The notes under the pieces: generated by a model
Told to the model about the DNA's origin: nothing
Database searches by the model: none
What the model saw: the letters and a program-made list of their open reading frames with translations, nothing else
Part shown: positions 32,221 to 41,902 of the stretch, piece by piece
Layout: the number at the start of each line of letters is the position of its first letter
Numbering within the stretch: the first letter of the stretch is position 1
Assembly: GCF_003331055.1 (NCBI RefSeq)
Contig: NZ_PUQD01000045.1
Location: 1 to 44,781, forward strand
DNA from: Pseudomonas sp. AFG_SD02_1510_Pfu_092
Lineage (GTDB): Bacteria; Pseudomonadota; Gammaproteobacteria; Pseudomonadales; Pseudomonadaceae
Direction of reading: 5' to 3'
Length of the DNA stretch: 44,781 nucleotides
Position numbers and translations under genes: made by a program

Positions 32221-34121
32221 GGGTGCTCTGCCGATTCGCTAGGGGGTGATACCAGCGGCAGGGCCAGGACGAAGGCCGTGCCGCCGCTGGCGGGGTGCTC
32301 GACGTTGAGGCTGCCCTTGGCGGCGGCTGCAAGGCTCGCCGACAGGGTCAGGCCCAGGCCCAGGCCGTGTTCGCCCGGTTTGGTGGTGAAGAAAGGTTCG
32401 AACAGGTGCTTGCGCGCCTCGGCGTCGATGCCGTGGCCATTGTCGCGCACCTGCAGACGGTACTTGTCGCCCTGCAGCTCGCCCTCCAGCCACAATTGCG
32501 GCAGCGACTGCGCCGCCATGGCATCCAGGGCATTACCGATCAGGTTGACCAGAATCTGTTCGAGGCGGGTCTGGTCAATGGCCAGTTGCTGGTCCTCGAA
32601 CTGGTGATGCACCTGCAGCTGGCAGGCACTGATGCGGTTGCCCAGCACTTGCAGGGTCGCGTCCACCGCCTTGGCCAGCGAGGCCTGGCCACTGTCGTCG
32701 CCGCGCCGGGCGAACGAGCGCAGGCTGGCGGTGATGCGGCCCATGCGGTCGATCAGGTCGTTCATGGTGCGCAAATTGGTGCTGGCGGTTTCCAGCGCGC
32801 CCCGTTCGAGGAAGCGCACGGTGTTGCCGGACAAGGTGCGCAGCGCGGCCAGCGGCTGGTTCAGTTCGTGGGCAATGCTGGTCGACATCTGCCCGATGGC
32901 GGCCAGTTTGCCGGCCTGTACCAGCTCATCCTGGGCGTGGCGCAAGGTTTGCTCGGCATGCCGGCGCTCGCGAATCTGGCCTTTCAGGCGTTCGTTGCTG
33001 GCGCGCAGGTCGGCCGTGCGTTCGGCAATCCGTCGCTCCAGCTGGCTGTTGGCCTGCTGCAGCGCCTCGCGGGCCGCCAGGCGGGTGGCGATGACCTTGC
33101 GCCGCTCGTTCCAGGCGATCCCGAGGATTGCCAGCAAGGCGAATGCCACCCCCACCAGGATGCCCTGCACCATGGACTCGCGGCGCAGGTCCTGCAGCGG
33201 CGTCAGCAAGGTGAAATGCCAGGGGGTGTCGACCAGGCGGCGGGTCTGGGCCAGGTAGGCCACTTCGTGCGGTTTGCCCTGCGCGGTTTCGCTGTTGGCC
33301 GGGAAGGTCAGTTTTTCTACGCCATCGGCCAGGGTTTCCCGGGCCAGTGGCTGCAGCTCGTTCAGCGGCCACCAATAGTACTGCAGGCTGCGCGCCAGGC
33401 GTTCCTTGGTTTGCGGGGTCAGCGGGCGCACCGACTTCAGGCGCCGGGCGGGGTCGCTGGAAAGGATGATGATGCCGTTCTCGTCGCTGACGAATGCCTC
33501 CAGGCGGGCCCGCTGCCAACGTTCTTCGAGGGTATCCAGACGCACCTTGATCACCGCTACGCCAATGATCTTGCCGTGCTCCTCCAGGCCATGGGCCAGG
33601 TAGTAGCCGGCCTCGCCGGTGGTGCTGCCGATGCCGTAGAAACGCCCGGGCTCGCCGCGCACGGCGGTCTGGAAGTAGGCCCGGAACGACAGGTCCTCAC
33701 CAAGGAACGAGTCGGCGTCGCGCCAGTTGCTGGTGGCCTGGACCCGGCCATTGGTGTCGAGCACGAAGATGGCCCGGCTGCGGCTGCGCCGGTTGAGGCC
33801 TTCGAGGTATTCGTTGACGGTTTGCCGTGAGCCACCGTCAGGGTCGGTGAGCAGCTGCGAGACGCTGTCTTCCAGCTCGAGCAGGCTCGGCAGGTAGGTG
33901 TACTTGCTGATTTCGCTTTCGACCGTGCGCGCGTGCAGCTCCAGCTGGCGCTCGCCGTTTTCGCTGAGGGTGCGGATGCCGTTGCTCTCGCTGATCAGGT
34001 AGCCAACCGTCCCCAGGCCGACCATCAGCAGGATGATCAGTGGTGGCAACAGCAATTGGCGGAGCAGGCGGGATTTCACGGCAGGCTTGGCAGGAAGAAG
34101 AAGCGAAGGGTCGCATTTCAT
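32217..34121 (-). CDS. aauS: Sensor histidine kinase AauS (DctB-like)
   Basis: Inner-membrane kinase of 634 residues. A helix at about 22-44 and another near 305-330 bracket a large periplasmic dCACHE-type domain (AIFVLDTNGRVQATSNWRDADSFLGEDLSFRAYF), expected to bind acidic amino acids. A coiled coil follows the second helix, then HisKA with His418 in SIAHELNQPLAALRTL, the N box LVNLIGNALDAM, DNGHGID and GLGLTLS. The start could be GTG 34124 or ATG 34121; I chose the ATG, with AAGG eight bases before it. It follows aatP by 73 bp and overlaps aauR by 4 bp, matching the known aauS-aauR order. Confidence 0.93.
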   Translation of the reverse strand: MKCDPSLLLPAKPAVKSRLLRQLLLPPLIILLMVGLGTVGYLISESNGIRTLSENGERQLELHARTVESEISKYTYLPSLLELEDSVSQLLTDPDGGSRQTVNEYLEGLNRRSRSRAIFVLDTNGRVQATSNWRDADSFLGEDLSFRAYFQTAVRGEPGRFYGIGSTTGEAGYYLAHGLEEHGKIIGVAVIKVRLDTLEERWQRARLEAFVSDENGIIILSSDPARRLKSVRPLTPQTKERLARSLQYYWWPLNELQPLARETLADGVEKLTFPANSETAQGKPHEVAYLAQTRRLVDTPWHFTLLTPLQDLRRESMVQGILVGVAFALLAILGIAWNERRKVIATRLAAREALQQANSQLERRIAERTADLRASNERLKGQIRERRHAEQTLRHAQDELVQAGKLAAIGQMSTSIAHELNQPLAALRTLSGNTVRFLERGALETASTNLRTMNDLIDRMGRITASLRSFARRGDDSGQASLAKAVDATLQVLGNRISACQLQVHHQFEDQQLAIDQTRLEQILVNLIGNALDAMAAQSLPQLWLEGELQGDKYRLQVRDNGHGIDAEARKHLFEPFFTTKPGEHGLGLGLTLSASLAAAAKGSLNVEHPASGGTAFVLALPLVSPPSESAEHP

Positions 34122-34143
34122 CACAGTGGCCTTGTCACGACCA

Positions 34144-34172
34144 GCGCCTGCTGCCGGAAAGGGCAGCGGCGC
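34144..34172 (-). promoter_or_regulatory. Intercistronic stem-loop between aatP and aauS
   Basis: GCGCC-t-GCTGCC pairs with GGCAGC-GGCGC, giving an 11-bp stem with one bulged base and a 6-nt loop. No U tract follows on the minus strand, so it is better seen as an RNA-processing or attenuation element that lowers kinase expression relative to the transporter. Confidence 0.5.
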
Positions 34173-34194
34173 CGACCGGTTCAGTGAAGCAAAA

Positions 34195-34925
<731 letters not shown>

Positions 34926-34929
<4 letters not shown>

Positions 34930-35597
34930 ACGGTGATCCTTTTTTGCAGGCGCTTGACCAGCCACGAAGCGGAGAAGCTGATGAGGAAATACACGACACC
35001 GGCGAAGATCAGGAACTCATGGGAGCGCCCGATGATGTCGCCGTTGGAACGTGCCGAGTTGAGGAAGTCGACCAGGCCCACGGTGTACACCAGCGAGGTG
35101 TCCTGGAACAGGATGATGCTCTGTTGCAGCAGCAGCGGGGTCATCTTGCGGAAGGCCTGGGGCAGGATGATCAGGCGCATGGTCTGCCCGTAGGTCATGC
35201 CCAGGGCCTGTGCGGCGCCCATCTGGCCCTTGGAGATCGACTGCACGCCGGCGCGGACGATTTCGCAGAAATACGCCGCTTCGAACATCATGAACGCCAC
35301 CACGCAGGAGGTGAAGGCACCCACCGGGGTGTCCTCGCCGGTGATCCAGCGCAGCACGAACGGTACCGCCAGGTAGAACCAGGTGATCACCAGCAGCAGC
35401 GGGATCGAGCGGAAGTAGTTGACGTAGGCACCGGCCAGGTTCGACATCAACTTGCTCGACGACAGGCGCATCAGCGCCAGGAGGGTGCCCAGCACGATGC
35501 CGCCGACCACGCCCATGATCATCAGCTGCAGGGTCATGGCCATGCCTTCCCACAGGGCGGGCAGGGCCGGGATGATTTCGCTGAAATCCATTTCCAT
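34926..35597 (-). CDS. aatM: Acidic amino acid ABC transporter permease AatM
   Basis: Inner-membrane permease of 223 residues of the HisM/GltK type. About five helices are visible. The EAA loop, which contacts the ATPase, is around GVQSISKGQMGAAQALGMTYGQTMRLIILPQAFRKMTP. The start at 35597 directly abuts the aatQ stop codon (TAAATG); a second in-frame ATG follows two codons later. It forms a heterodimeric pore with AatQ. The 3' end overlaps aatP by 4 bp. Confidence 0.95.
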
Positions 35598-36344
35598 TTA
35601 TTTGCCCCCTACGGAAATCAGGCCGGGCACCGAGACTTTTTTCTCGACCATGCGCATCAGCAGCATCAGGCCCATGTTCAGGGTGAAGTAGATCAGCGTG
35701 GCCAGGGTGAAGGCCTCGAACAGGTTGGCCGAGAACTCGGCGGTCTGCTTGGTCTGCGCCAGCAGTTCCATCAGGCCGATCAGCGAGGCTACCGAGGAGT
35801 TCTTGAACACGTTCAGGAATTCCGAGGTAAGCGGCGGAATGATGATCCGGTAGGCTTGCGGCAGCAGCACGTTGTTGTAGATCTGCGGCAGGCTGAAGCC
35901 CATGGCCCGGGCGGCGGCTTCCTGGCCGCGGGGCAGCGCCTGGATACCGGTGCGCACCTGCTCGCAGACGCGTGCGGCGGTGAACAGGCCAAGGCACACG
36001 ACCACGCTGATCAGCGCCGAGGTGGTCGGGTTGAGGTCTTGCTTGAACCATTCCTGCAGGCCTTCGGGCAACAGGTCCGGTACCAGGAAGTACCAGATGA
36101 ACAGCTGCACCAGCAGCGGCACGTTGCGGAACAGCTCCACGTAGGCGGTGGCAATGCCGGATACCACACGGTTCGGCACGGTGCGCATGACACCCAGCAG
36201 CGAACCCAGCAGCAAGGCGATGATCCAGGCGGAAATGGCGATGGCGATGGTCCAGCCCAGACCGGTGACGTACCAGTCCAGATAGGTCTCGCTGCCCACG
36301 CCGGTGGACTTGAAGAACACGCCCCAGTCCCAGTTGTAATTCAT
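35598..36344 (-). CDS. aatQ: Acidic amino acid ABC transporter permease AatQ
   Basis: Inner-membrane permease of 248 residues, GltJ type. The first segment MNYNWDWGVFFKSTG is characteristic of the GltJ/AatQ subgroup. The EAA loop is VRTGIQALPRGQEAAARAMGFSLPQIYNNVLLPQAYRIIIPP. GGGGAAAT stands upstream of the ATG. It follows aatJ after a 142-bp gap containing a perfect stem-loop, and precedes aatM without any gap. That spacing suits the usual excess of the periplasmic binding protein over the membrane parts. Confidence 0.95.
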   Translation of the reverse strand: MNYNWDWGVFFKSTGVGSETYLDWYVTGLGWTIAIAISAWIIALLLGSLLGVMRTVPNRVVSGIATAYVELFRNVPLLVQLFIWYFLVPDLLPEGLQEWFKQDLNPTTSALISVVVCLGLFTAARVCEQVRTGIQALPRGQEAAARAMGFSLPQIYNNVLLPQAYRIIIPPLTSEFLNVFKNSSVASLIGLMELLAQTKQTAEFSANLFEAFTLATLIYFTLNMGLMLLMRMVEKKVSVPGLISVGGK

Positions 36345-36386
36345 CGGGATTTCCCCTCAGACGGTTGTTTCACGGGCACCTTCCAA

Positions 36387-36413
36387 CATCCGAGGGCACA
36401 GGGCCCTCGGATG
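36387..36413 (-). promoter_or_regulatory. Intercistronic stem-loop between aatJ and aatQ
   Basis: CATCCGAGGGC and GCCCTCGGATG form a perfect 11-bp stem with loop ACAGG. No U tract follows on the minus strand. Such structures after binding-protein genes protect the upstream mRNA from 3' decay or limit readthrough, giving more AatJ than AatQMP. Confidence 0.7.
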
Positions 36414-36486
36414 AAAGGTTAGACACTAACGGGTGGCCTGCAGGTTTAATTCGCGCTATGCAGCGCAGCAGGCCCCAGGCTGAGGA

Positions 36487-37404
36487 TCAGGACTTCTTCT
36501 CGTCCGCCGCTTTGTCGGTCGGCTCGGCGATCAGTTTTTTCAGCTCTTCGCTCATCGGGAACTGCAGGTTCAGGCCCTTTGGCGGAATCGGCTGCTGGAA
36601 CCACTTGTCGTAGCTCTTGTTGACTTCGCCGGACTTGAAGTAGCCGACAATCGCGTCGTCGACCGCTTTCTTGAACGCCGCGTCATCCTTGCGCACCATG
36701 CAGCCGTAGATTTCGTACGACTGTGGGGTACCGGTGATGACCCAGTCCGCTGGTTTGCGGGCCTTGGCCATTTCACCGGCGAGCAGGGCGTCGTCCATCA
36801 TGAAGGCCACGGCGCGGCCGCTTTCGAGCATGTTGAAGGCTTCACCGTGGTCCTTGGCGGAAATCACGTTCATCTTCATCTGCTTGTCGGCGTTCATCGC
36901 CTTGAGGATGCGCTCAGAGGTGGTACCGGCGGTGGTCACCACGTTCTTGCCGGCCAGGTCCGGGAAGTCCTTGTAGGCCGGCTGACCGTCCTTGACCTTG
37001 GTCAGCAGGCGGGTACCGACTTCGAAGATGCCGACCGAGAAGCCGACCTGCTGCTGGCGCTCGACGTTGTTGGTGGTGGAGCCGCATTCGAGGTCGACGG
37101 TGCCGTTCTGCACCAGCGGGATACGGGTCTGCGAGGTGACCAGGTTGTAACGGACCTTGATGTCCGTACCCAGTTGCTTCTTCAGGGCGTCGACGACAGC
37201 CAGCTGGATGTCATGCGAGTAGCCCACGGGCTCGGGTTTGCCGGCCAGGTAGGAAAACGGGATGGAGGAGTCGCGGTGGCCCAGGGTGATGGTGCCCGAG
37301 TCCTTGATCTTCTTCAGGGTGCCGGTCAGTTCTTCGGCCATGGCTGGCGAAGCGATGATCGCGGCGGCGATGGTGGCGCCCAACAGATGACGAACGATAC
37401 GCAT
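36487..37404 (-). CDS. aatJ: Periplasmic glutamate/aspartate-binding protein AatJ
   Basis: Encodes 305 residues from ATG 37404, with GAGGAAAA upstream. A signal peptide is cleaved after SPAMA at residue 23. The mature protein shows the SBP family 3 core: GTITLGHRDSSIPFSYLAG, GYSHDIQLAVVDALKKQLG, LVTSQTRIPLVQNGTVDLECGSTTNN (substrate contact) and VVTTAGTTSERILKAMN. It delivers glutamate or aspartate to AatQMP. A sigma54 promoter and two AauR-type sites lie 100-240 bp upstream. An A-rich Hfq/Crc-type tract stands just before the ribosome site, implying catabolite repression of translation. Confidence 0.96.
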   Translation of the reverse strand: MRIVRHLLGATIAAAIIASPAMAEELTGTLKKIKDSGTITLGHRDSSIPFSYLAGKPEPVGYSHDIQLAVVDALKKQLGTDIKVRYNLVTSQTRIPLVQNGTVDLECGSTTNNVERQQQVGFSVGIFEVGTRLLTKVKDGQPAYKDFPDLAGKNVVTTAGTTSERILKAMNADKQMKMNVISAKDHGEAFNMLESGRAVAFMMDDALLAGEMAKARKPADWVITGTPQSYEIYGCMVRKDDAAFKKAVDDAIVGYFKSGEVNKSYDKWFQQPIPPKGLNLQFPMSEELKKLIAEPTDKAADEKKS

Positions 37405-37420
37405 CAAATTTTCCTCGACG

Positions 37421-37434
37421 TGTTTGTTTTTTTT
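37421..37434 (-). promoter_or_regulatory. A-rich Hfq/Crc-type motif before the aatJ ribosome site
   Basis: In the aatJ mRNA the sequence AAAAAAAACAAACA lies four bases upstream of the GAGGAA ribosome site and contains several AAnAAnAA registers. It would place Hfq/Crc over the initiation region. I recall aatJ being reported as a Crc-dependent protein in P. putida, from memory only. Confidence 0.55.
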
Positions 37435-37505
37435 ATGGAGCCGTTGGCGGACTCTTCGTTCAACGAATACAACAGGAAACGAGTGCATTCGGCTACCAAG
37501 TGTAG

Positions 37506-37521
37506 AGCATGAGTCGTGCCA
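37506..37521 (-). promoter_or_regulatory. Sigma54 promoter of aatJ
   Basis: On the minus strand TGGCACG-ACTC-ATGCT matches the RpoN consensus TGGCACG-N4-TTGCW at all but one conserved position, with exact GG-to-GC spacing. Transcription would start near 37495, giving a 5' leader of about 90 nt before aatJ. It fits the DctD-like activator encoded in the same operon. Confidence 0.87.
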
Positions 37522-37598
37522 AGCTCTGATACTGATCATAACCCCTTGGAAATACGCGGCATCAATCTTTCGTGACAGTTTCGAGGTAACTGAAAATT

Positions 37599-37643
37599 AC
37601 CGGAATTCCGAACGAGTGCATTGCCCGTGTTCGGAAACCCGAA
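37599..37643 (-). promoter_or_regulatory. Two AauR upstream activating sites
   Basis: 37630-37643 is TTCGG-AAAC-CCGAA, a perfect match to the AauR motif TTCGG-N4-CCGAA. 37599-37612 on the minus strand is TTCGG-AATT-CCGGT, with mismatches only in the last half. Their centres are 31 bp apart, about three helical turns, and lie roughly 110 and 140 bp upstream of the aatJ start point: classic enhancer placement. They also lie just upstream of the divergent effector-like gene. Confidence 0.85.
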
Positions 37644-37736
37644 TGAATGGCTGAGGCAGCCAGCCCCGCTATAAGTACCGCCGCCGTCGATATTGCCTGT
37701 GGTGTCCTGCGTCGTTTCAGACCAGGAGACACAATC

Positions 37737-40700
37737 ATGCCCGCTGCCGATATACCTCTGTCCGCGTCGGTCGATCATCTGATCGCCCGGCAACTGCCCG
37801 CTTGGCTGAGCAATACCGATGCGCGACATATCGAGCCTTATCAAAAGGCGTTGATCGCTCAGCAACGGATTGCCGACCAACTGCGGCAACTGCTGAGCCG
37901 CATCCCGGCCATCGATGATTTCGCTACGCCATTGCTGGAAAGGGCCTTGGCCGAGGCGGGGCTGGGTCACATCGACCCTCGCCAGGCGTTTGCGGTGGTC
38001 AGCGAGGAGTTCGTCCTGCCTTCGGCCGCAGCAAAGCTACACAAGCCGATGGTTACATACACCACCCGGCAATCTTTGCTCGCTGCCGCCCTGCATAATT
38101 TCGAAGCGCAGGAAACCGAGCCCTGGCTGTTGCGCAAGGCCTACCTGATAGACGCCACGGGCGTGCGCCTGCCCATGACGTTCGAGCGCTTCGCCGGCCT
38201 GTGTCGCGCGCTGGACATCGGCGGCCGGTACCAGTCGCTGCTCAAGACGGTGCTGCAGCCCAGGTCGGGCCGAGGCCAGCCTGAGGGCCAGGCGCGCCAG
38301 GCCATCGAGCAACTGTTTCAAGAGAGTTTGCGCGCGCAGATGAAGGCCGACCTGTATCAAGGCCGGATCGAGGGCGCGCTGGACGAGCGTGACCTGCAAC
38401 GCCTGCTGCCAATCCTCGAGTGGCCGCCGCTGCCCGCTCATGCAGGCGGTACGTTGACGCCACGCCAGCTGTACCTGCTGGGCAAGTGCATGGTCGGCAT
38501 CATCGCGCTGGAATGGCGGCCAGCGGCGAATGCCGCAGTCGATGAAGTCATCGTCTGGATACCTGGCGACCCCGAGAAAAGCCTGCGTTTTTACGACTCC
38601 TGGGGCCAGCTGTATCGCGACCTGGGGACACGCCTCAAAAGCCAGGCGTTTCGTAGCTTCATGCGTCGTTTCGTCAAGGCCGAAGAGCGCAGCCGCTTCG
38701 AGCAGGCCCTTTCCCGATTGCTGGCATCCGCAGCGGCTGGCCAGCCGCTGGAACTGGATGGGCGCAACCTGCCGATCGAGGCTGCGGTGTTCGTCCACGT
38801 GCGTACTCAGTTGCTGGCAAGGTTTCATGATGATGCTCGCTTCATTGCTGTTCCCACCGATGACGAGGACCGTCTGAGTAGGCACCAACGCTTGCAGGGG
38901 ATGCTCTACGCCGGACTGGACCTGCTGAGCCTGGCCGCGTTCGTCGTGCCTGTTCTGGGCGAGTTACTGTTGGTGGTGAGCGCTGCGCAGCTGCTGGACG
39001 AGGTGTACGAGGGCTATGAGAGCTGGCGACTGGGCGATCGCCAAGGGGCGTTGGAGCACGTGCTCAACGTTGCCCAGGCGGTGGTTCTGGCCGGGGCGAC
39101 CGCAGGAGCGCTGCATTTGCTGAAGCGGGTGCCGTGGGTGGACGCACTGGAGCCGAGGGTCGTGCCAGCAGGCGGGGTGAGGCTGCTGCGAAACCAGCAT
39201 TACCCGGCTGTGGAAAGCAACCCGCTGGTATTGTTGCAGGGGTTGCCGGGCGGTCATTTTTCCAACGTTGTTTCGTCCAGGGCCAACGTGCTGCTTGAGG
39301 CGACCGGCCTGCACCCTGACCAGTTGCGACGTTTGCACCTCGAGCGGGGCGCGCCCCCCGCCAGGCTGATCGATCTGCAGGAGCGTCTGGAGTTCTGCAC
39401 CGCGCACCCTGGCCTGCGTGGTCCGGCGCTGGAGCACGCGTTGCAAGCGCTACATCCGCCTGCTAGCGACGGGCAGGCCAGACTGATGACTGCTTTCGGC
39501 GGGTTATCGTCCAGGGGGGCGCAGGAAATCATCGAGCAGAGCCACTCCTCCCAGCAGCAATTGCTGACGATGGGCGATCGTGTGCCGCTGGGCATGGCGG
39601 AGCGCGCTCGCTGGTACGTGCGTGACAGCCGCATGGATGTGGCGTGCCTGGGAATTCGCCTGCCGGAACTGCTCAATGCCGATGGCGAGCAGTTGCTGAT
39701 GGGCTTGGTTGAACGCATAGCACCTTGGCCGGCATCGGTGCGTGTCGAACTGCGTGCAGGCAACCGGGAAGGCCGCGTGTTGTTCGCCAGCCAGGGTAGC
39801 GACGCCGTTGAGGTCCGTACGCTCATCAAGGGGGCGCAGGGGTATGCGCTGGACGGCACGCCTGATGGCGGTGCTGGCTCGTTGCTTCATGCTGTGCTGC
39901 AGTGCCTGGGCGATGAACAGAAGGTGGCGTTGGGCAGTGCCGACCTGCAAGTGGCCCAATTGCGGGACAAGCTGCTCGAAACCGCTGCACAGGAGCGCGA
40001 ACAGGCCGCCAGGCTGATCGGCCTGGCCCCGGTGGGGGCGGGCGTACGGCCACCCAGGCGCTTTGGCGACGGCCGCCTGGCGTACCGGCTTAGCGGGGGA
40101 GGTGAAAGCAGCCAGCAGGCGATACGGCGGGGTATTCACCAGATATTTCCGACGCTGAGCGAAATGCAGCTTGAAGCCTATATGAACGCAGTCCGCCAGC
40201 GTGGCGAAAACCTGTGGGACCATTACCAAATGCTCCAGCGCCAGCTCACCGCGCTACGGGACGTACTGCGGCAATGGCAGGCCGACTGGCAGAACCCGAT
40301 CGACGCCATCCGCCGCCGCCGTGTCGCTGAAACGTTGCGCCGAAGCTGGCGGCGCAAGCTGGTGGACGGCAACGACCAGTATGAGCTGGCGATAGACGGT
40401 GAGTCTGTCGACACCTTGCCCAGCCTGCCCGAGGGTGTCGACTTCATCCATGTCCGCAGGTTGACGTTGCGCAACATGCAGTTGCAGAGCATTGATGCGT
40501 CGTTCCTCAGGCTATTTCCGAATGTTGTCGATCTCGACCTCAGCGGCAATCGGCTGACCCGTGTGCCGGAAGGTATCGAGGGGCTTACCCAGCTGAGAAG
40601 GGTTGACCTGGGCAGTAACCAGATTGCCCTGGATGATGCCGGCAGCCGCCGCCTGGGGCGGCTGCAGCGACTCGATACGTTGATTCTCAGCTATAACCCG

Positions 40701-41882
40701 CTCAACGGCGTACCTGACCTTTCGGCCCTGCCGCACGTGCGTGATGTGCGCCTGCGGGCGACCGGCCAGGTTGACATGAGCCTGATCCATCAGCATGTCG
40801 CGTTGCGTGCGCACATTGACCTTCGAGACAACCGGATAAGTGACCTGCAGCGGGAAATGCGCGGCTTGCGTCTGCGTCTGCGCCGGCTCGATCTGCATGA
40901 AAACCCGCTGAATGAACGCAGCGTACAGTTGCTCGACGAAGCCCGAGGGGCTAGTGGTTCCCGGGCCAGCGGGAGCGGGTACAGCCATGCGGCGGTGGAT
41001 GCCGAGACGCGCGCCGAATGGGTGGCCAGCCGGGACGCAACGCTGCGGGCCAGTCGCGAAGCAGCGTGGGACCGCTTGCAGGAGGAGCCCGGTTCGGCTG
41101 GGTTGTTTCGTTTCCTCGCTGATTTTGCCGAAAGCGAGGATTTCGCCGAGCACCCGCGGCATTATCGTCGGCGTGTCTGGCACATTCTCGACGCCTGCGA
41201 GCAAAACCAAGCGTTGCGTGAGCAATTGTTCCGTGAGGCTGACGCGCCGCGCAGTTGTGATGACCGCTTGCTGTTGATGCTCAACCAGATGGAAGTGGGC
41301 ATCCTTGCCTACCAAGGTATCGAAGGTGTCCCTGTCGCTGCGCGGGAAGCCCGCTTGCTGCGTCTGGGGCGGCAGTTGCACCGCCTGGACCTGGTCGATG
41401 AGCTCGCAGCACGCCATGTGCAACGAATGCGTGCGGAGGGCGTCGTCGAGGTTGACGAGATCGAAACGCGGCTGTACTACCGTTCACGCCTGGCAGGCGC
41501 CCTTGATCTGCCTGTATCCCCTGATCCGATGCATTTCGCTTCGTTTGCCAACGTGCGCATCGCTGACCTGAGCCATGCAGAACTTGAAGTGCTGGCCGCA
41601 AGCACACCAGTGGCCATGCTCGATGCTCTGGCTGGGCGCCCGTACTGGCAAAATTACCTGCGCGAAGCCTATCCGGAGCGTTTCGAGGCGCTGGCTGCGC
41701 CTTTTCACGAGCGCCTGGAGTCGCTTGAGCAGCAGGCCAGGACCGGCCAGGAAAGGGACTACGCCAGACGTGCCCAAGTGTTGATGCACGAGCACGAGGC
41801 TGACGAGCTGGCCTTGATGCGCAACCTGACCACCGAGGCCTGGGCGCGTCGGGCTACCGATGACCAGCAGCCTCCTGGCTGA
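37737..41882 (+). CDS. Large LRR protein with NEL-type E3 ubiquitin ligase domain, effector-like
   Basis: Encodes 1381 residues from ATG 37737 (AGGAGA seven bases before). An earlier in-frame ATG at 37647 lies beside the AauR site and has no ribosome site. The region 1-880 resembles dermonecrotic-toxin/DUF6543 proteins. It has a hydrophobic hairpin near 386-465 (LLSLAAFVVPVLGELLLVVSAAQLL, then YEGYESWRLGDRQGALEH). Leucine-rich repeats occupy about 905-1065 (VVDLDLSGNRLTRVP, LRRVDLGSNQI, LRRLDLHENPL). The C-terminus is a NEL domain, with the likely catalytic Cys1174 in RSCDDRLLLMLNQMEVGILAYQG, like IpaH/SspH ligases. Such enzymes ubiquitinate host proteins after injection. No signal peptide, secretion genes or chaperone gene are nearby, so the delivery route is unknown. 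It is convergent with glpD (20-bp gap). Confidence 0.87.
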   Translation: MPAADIPLSASVDHLIARQLPAWLSNTDARHIEPYQKALIAQQRIADQLRQLLSRIPAIDDFATPLLERALAEAGLGHIDPRQAFAVVSEEFVLPSAAAKLHKPMVTYTTRQSLLAAALHNFEAQETEPWLLRKAYLIDATGVRLPMTFERFAGLCRALDIGGRYQSLLKTVLQPRSGRGQPEGQARQAIEQLFQESLRAQMKADLYQGRIEGALDERDLQRLLPILEWPPLPAHAGGTLTPRQLYLLGKCMVGIIALEWRPAANAAVDEVIVWIPGDPEKSLRFYDSWGQLYRDLGTRLKSQAFRSFMRRFVKAEERSRFEQALSRLLASAAAGQPLELDGRNLPIEAAVFVHVRTQLLARFHDDARFIAVPTDDEDRLSRHQRLQGMLYAGLDLLSLAAFVVPVLGELLLVVSAAQLLDEVYEGYESWRLGDRQGALEHVLNVAQAVVLAGATAGALHLLKRVPWVDALEPRVVPAGGVRLLRNQHYPAVESNPLVLLQGLPGGHFSNVVSSRANVLLEATGLHPDQLRRLHLERGAPPARLIDLQERLEFCTAHPGLRGPALEHALQALHPPASDGQARLMTAFGGLSSRGAQEIIEQSHSSQQQLLTMGDRVPLGMAERARWYVRDSRMDVACLGIRLPELLNADGEQLLMGLVERIAPWPASVRVELRAGNREGRVLFASQGSDAVEVRTLIKGAQGYALDGTPDGGAGSLLHAVLQCLGDEQKVALGSADLQVAQLRDKLLETAAQEREQAARLIGLAPVGAGVRPPRRFGDGRLAYRLSGGGESSQQAIRRGIHQIFPTLSEMQLEAYMNAVRQRGENLWDHYQMLQRQLTALRDVLRQWQADWQNPIDAIRRRRVAETLRRSWRRKLVDGNDQYELAIDGESVDTLPSLPEGVDFIHVRRLTLRNMQLQSIDASFLRLFPNVVDLDLSGNRLTRVPEGIEGLTQLRRVDLGSNQIALDDAGSRRLGRLQRLDTLILSYNPLNGVPDLSALPHVRDVRLRATGQVDMSLIHQHVALRAHIDLRDNRISDLQREMRGLRLRLRRLDLHENPLNERSVQLLDEARGASGSRASGSGYSHAAVDAETRAEWVASRDATLRASREAAWDRLQEEPGSAGLFRFLADFAESEDFAEHPRHYRRRVWHILDACEQNQALREQLFREADAPRSCDDRLLLMLNQMEVGILAYQGIEGVPVAAREARLLRLGRQLHRLDLVDELAARHVQRMRAEGVVEVDEIETRLYYRSRLAGALDLPVSPDPMHFASFANVRIADLSHAELEVLAASTPVAMLDALAGRPYWQNYLREAYPERFEALAAPFHERLESLEQQARTGQERDYARRAQVLMHEHEADELALMRNLTTEAWARRATDDQQPPG

Positions 41883-41902
41883 ACACCACCCGGCGTGCCG
41901 TG

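Noticed and set aside
30880..32607. 575-codon open frame opposite aauR and aauS
   Set aside because: It spans parts of two well-supported overlapping genes and has no motif of its own.
34944..36422. 492-codon His/Gln-rich frame opposite aatM and aatQ
   Set aside because: Composition is typical of the complement of hydrophobic membrane genes; no domain is visible.
37647..37736. Earlier start for the effector-like protein
   Set aside because: The ATG at 37647 has no ribosome site and adjoins the AauR site; ATG 37737 has AGGAGA at ideal spacing.
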